Assembly: GCA_030429235.1 (NCBI GenBank)
Contig: JAUIDB010000023.1
Location: 1 to 64,000 of the forward strand
Length of the DNA: 64,000 bases
Direction of reading: 5' to 3'
Source: Thermoanaerobaculia bacterium
Lineage (GTDB): Bacteria > Acidobacteriota > Thermoanaerobaculia > Multivoradales > JAIOJS01
The notes below the pieces were generated by a model. That model was not told the origin of the DNA and ran no database searches. It saw only the letters and a program-made list of their open reading frames with translations. Both the position numbers and the translations under genes were made by a program. Position 1 is the stretch's first letter. Each line of letters opens with the position of its first letter. Shown here piece by piece: positions 63,660 to 64,000 of this stretch.

Positions 63660-64000
63660 CCACCATGAACGAATCGGAACTGATCCACGACTGGAATCTG
63701 GAGGGCGCTGGCGACATGAGGCCCGCGCGTCCCGGGGTTCAACTCAACGACGAGACCTTACGCGACGGCCTCCAGTCGCCTTCTGTCCGCTCCCCCGCGA
63801 TCGAGGACAAGATCCGGATCCTGCACTTACTGGCTGAGCTTGGCATCGACGCTCTCGACCTCGGCCTTCCCGGAGCGGGGCCGCACGTCGTCGCCGACGT
63901 CACGGCGCTGGCCGAGGAGATCGTGCGCCACGATCTGCCGGTGGCGGCCAACTGCGCGGCCCGCACCGTCGCGGCGGATATCTTGCCGATCGTCGAGATC
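63656..64000 (+). CDS. 2-isopropylmalate/homocitrate synthase family protein, N-terminal part
   Basis: The gene runs off the window end; 115 codons are visible. It has a 24-residue N-terminal lead and the DRE-TIM aldolase-fold start: QLNDETLRDGLQSPSV, then IEDKIRILHLLAELGIDALDLGLPG. The usual D-x-T-L-R-D-G metal motif reads NDETLRDG. It could be LeuA, citramalate synthase, homocitrate synthase or an HMG-CoA lyase-type enzyme. Coupled to leuB (ATGA), which favours LeuA. It starts at 63656; a second Met is 3 codons in. Confidence 0.8.
   Translation, partial: MTTMNESELIHDWNLEGAGDMRPARPGVQLNDETLRDGLQSPSVRSPAIEDKIRILHLLAELGIDALDLGLPGAGPHVVADVTALAEEIVRHDLPVAANCAARTVAADILPIVEI

Overview
This is a GC-rich, densely coding bacterial chromosome segment with about 60 genes on both strands and no rRNA, tRNA, CRISPR array, prophage or insertion sequence that I can see. 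An intermembrane phospholipid transporter (Mla/Mce), a lipobox lipoprotein, PilT and periplasmic enzymes point to a Gram-negative cell envelope. A GWxTD-family protein, a Ser/Thr kinase fused to a zinc ribbon and TPRs, and a cytosolic-type molybdoenzyme fit Acidobacteriota or a nearby phylum best. That placement is inference. The segment looks like core chromosome rather than a transferred island.

Layout. 1-3357: dnaK(partial)-dnaJ-prmA-rsmE. 3474-11967: pilT, recX, alaS, a lytic transglycosylase, pgsA and an RND/MMPL exporter. 12100-12504: an acidic Met-rich lipoprotein with its own promoter and terminator. 12553-17682: membrane proteins, an aldehyde dehydrogenase, a cysteine-synthase-like enzyme and a YbjN-like protein. 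17828-24971: uvrA, a sigma54 activator, three operator-like repeats, a -24/-12 promoter, a 51-residue membrane peptide, then an RsbW/RsbV/RsbU-type partner-switching set. 24982-29570: a membrane protein, a TldE/PmbA-like protein, a secreted Pcm and a YihY protein. 29555-33549: a molybdopterin oxidoreductase and a fused FeS/NrfD subunit. 33604-43219: cyclophilin, a diguanylate cyclase, an SPFH protein with an Arc-type repressor, a methyltransferase divergent from folE, a GWxTD protein, a KAS III and a divergent ClpX-like ATPase. 43287-52666: a TPR protein, a VTT protein, a YggX-like protein, two UDP-sugar enzymes, mlaD-mlaF-mlaE, plsC and a FAD oxidoreductase. 52790-64000: Ser/Thr kinase, gapA, a histidine kinase/response regulator/EAL cassette, a GNAT, leuB and the start of an isopropylmalate-synthase-like gene.

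Two observations deserve most attention. First, the sigma54 activator gene is followed at once by three GAC-N5-GTC inverted repeats and a near-consensus TGGCACG-N4-CTGCT promoter feeding a tiny hydrophobic protein and, possibly, the partner-switching genes. This looks like an uncharacterised stress or envelope circuit. Second, about ten genes have a TANNAT -10 box 6-9 bases before the start codon and no Shine-Dalgarno sequence, which predicts widespread leaderless transcription. The clearest case is folE and its divergent methyltransferase, with start codons only 25 bases apart and overlapping -10 boxes.

Many neighbours overlap by ATGA, GTGA or TGATG, so translational coupling is the rule within operons. 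All functional calls come from motif reading; no database search was possible.
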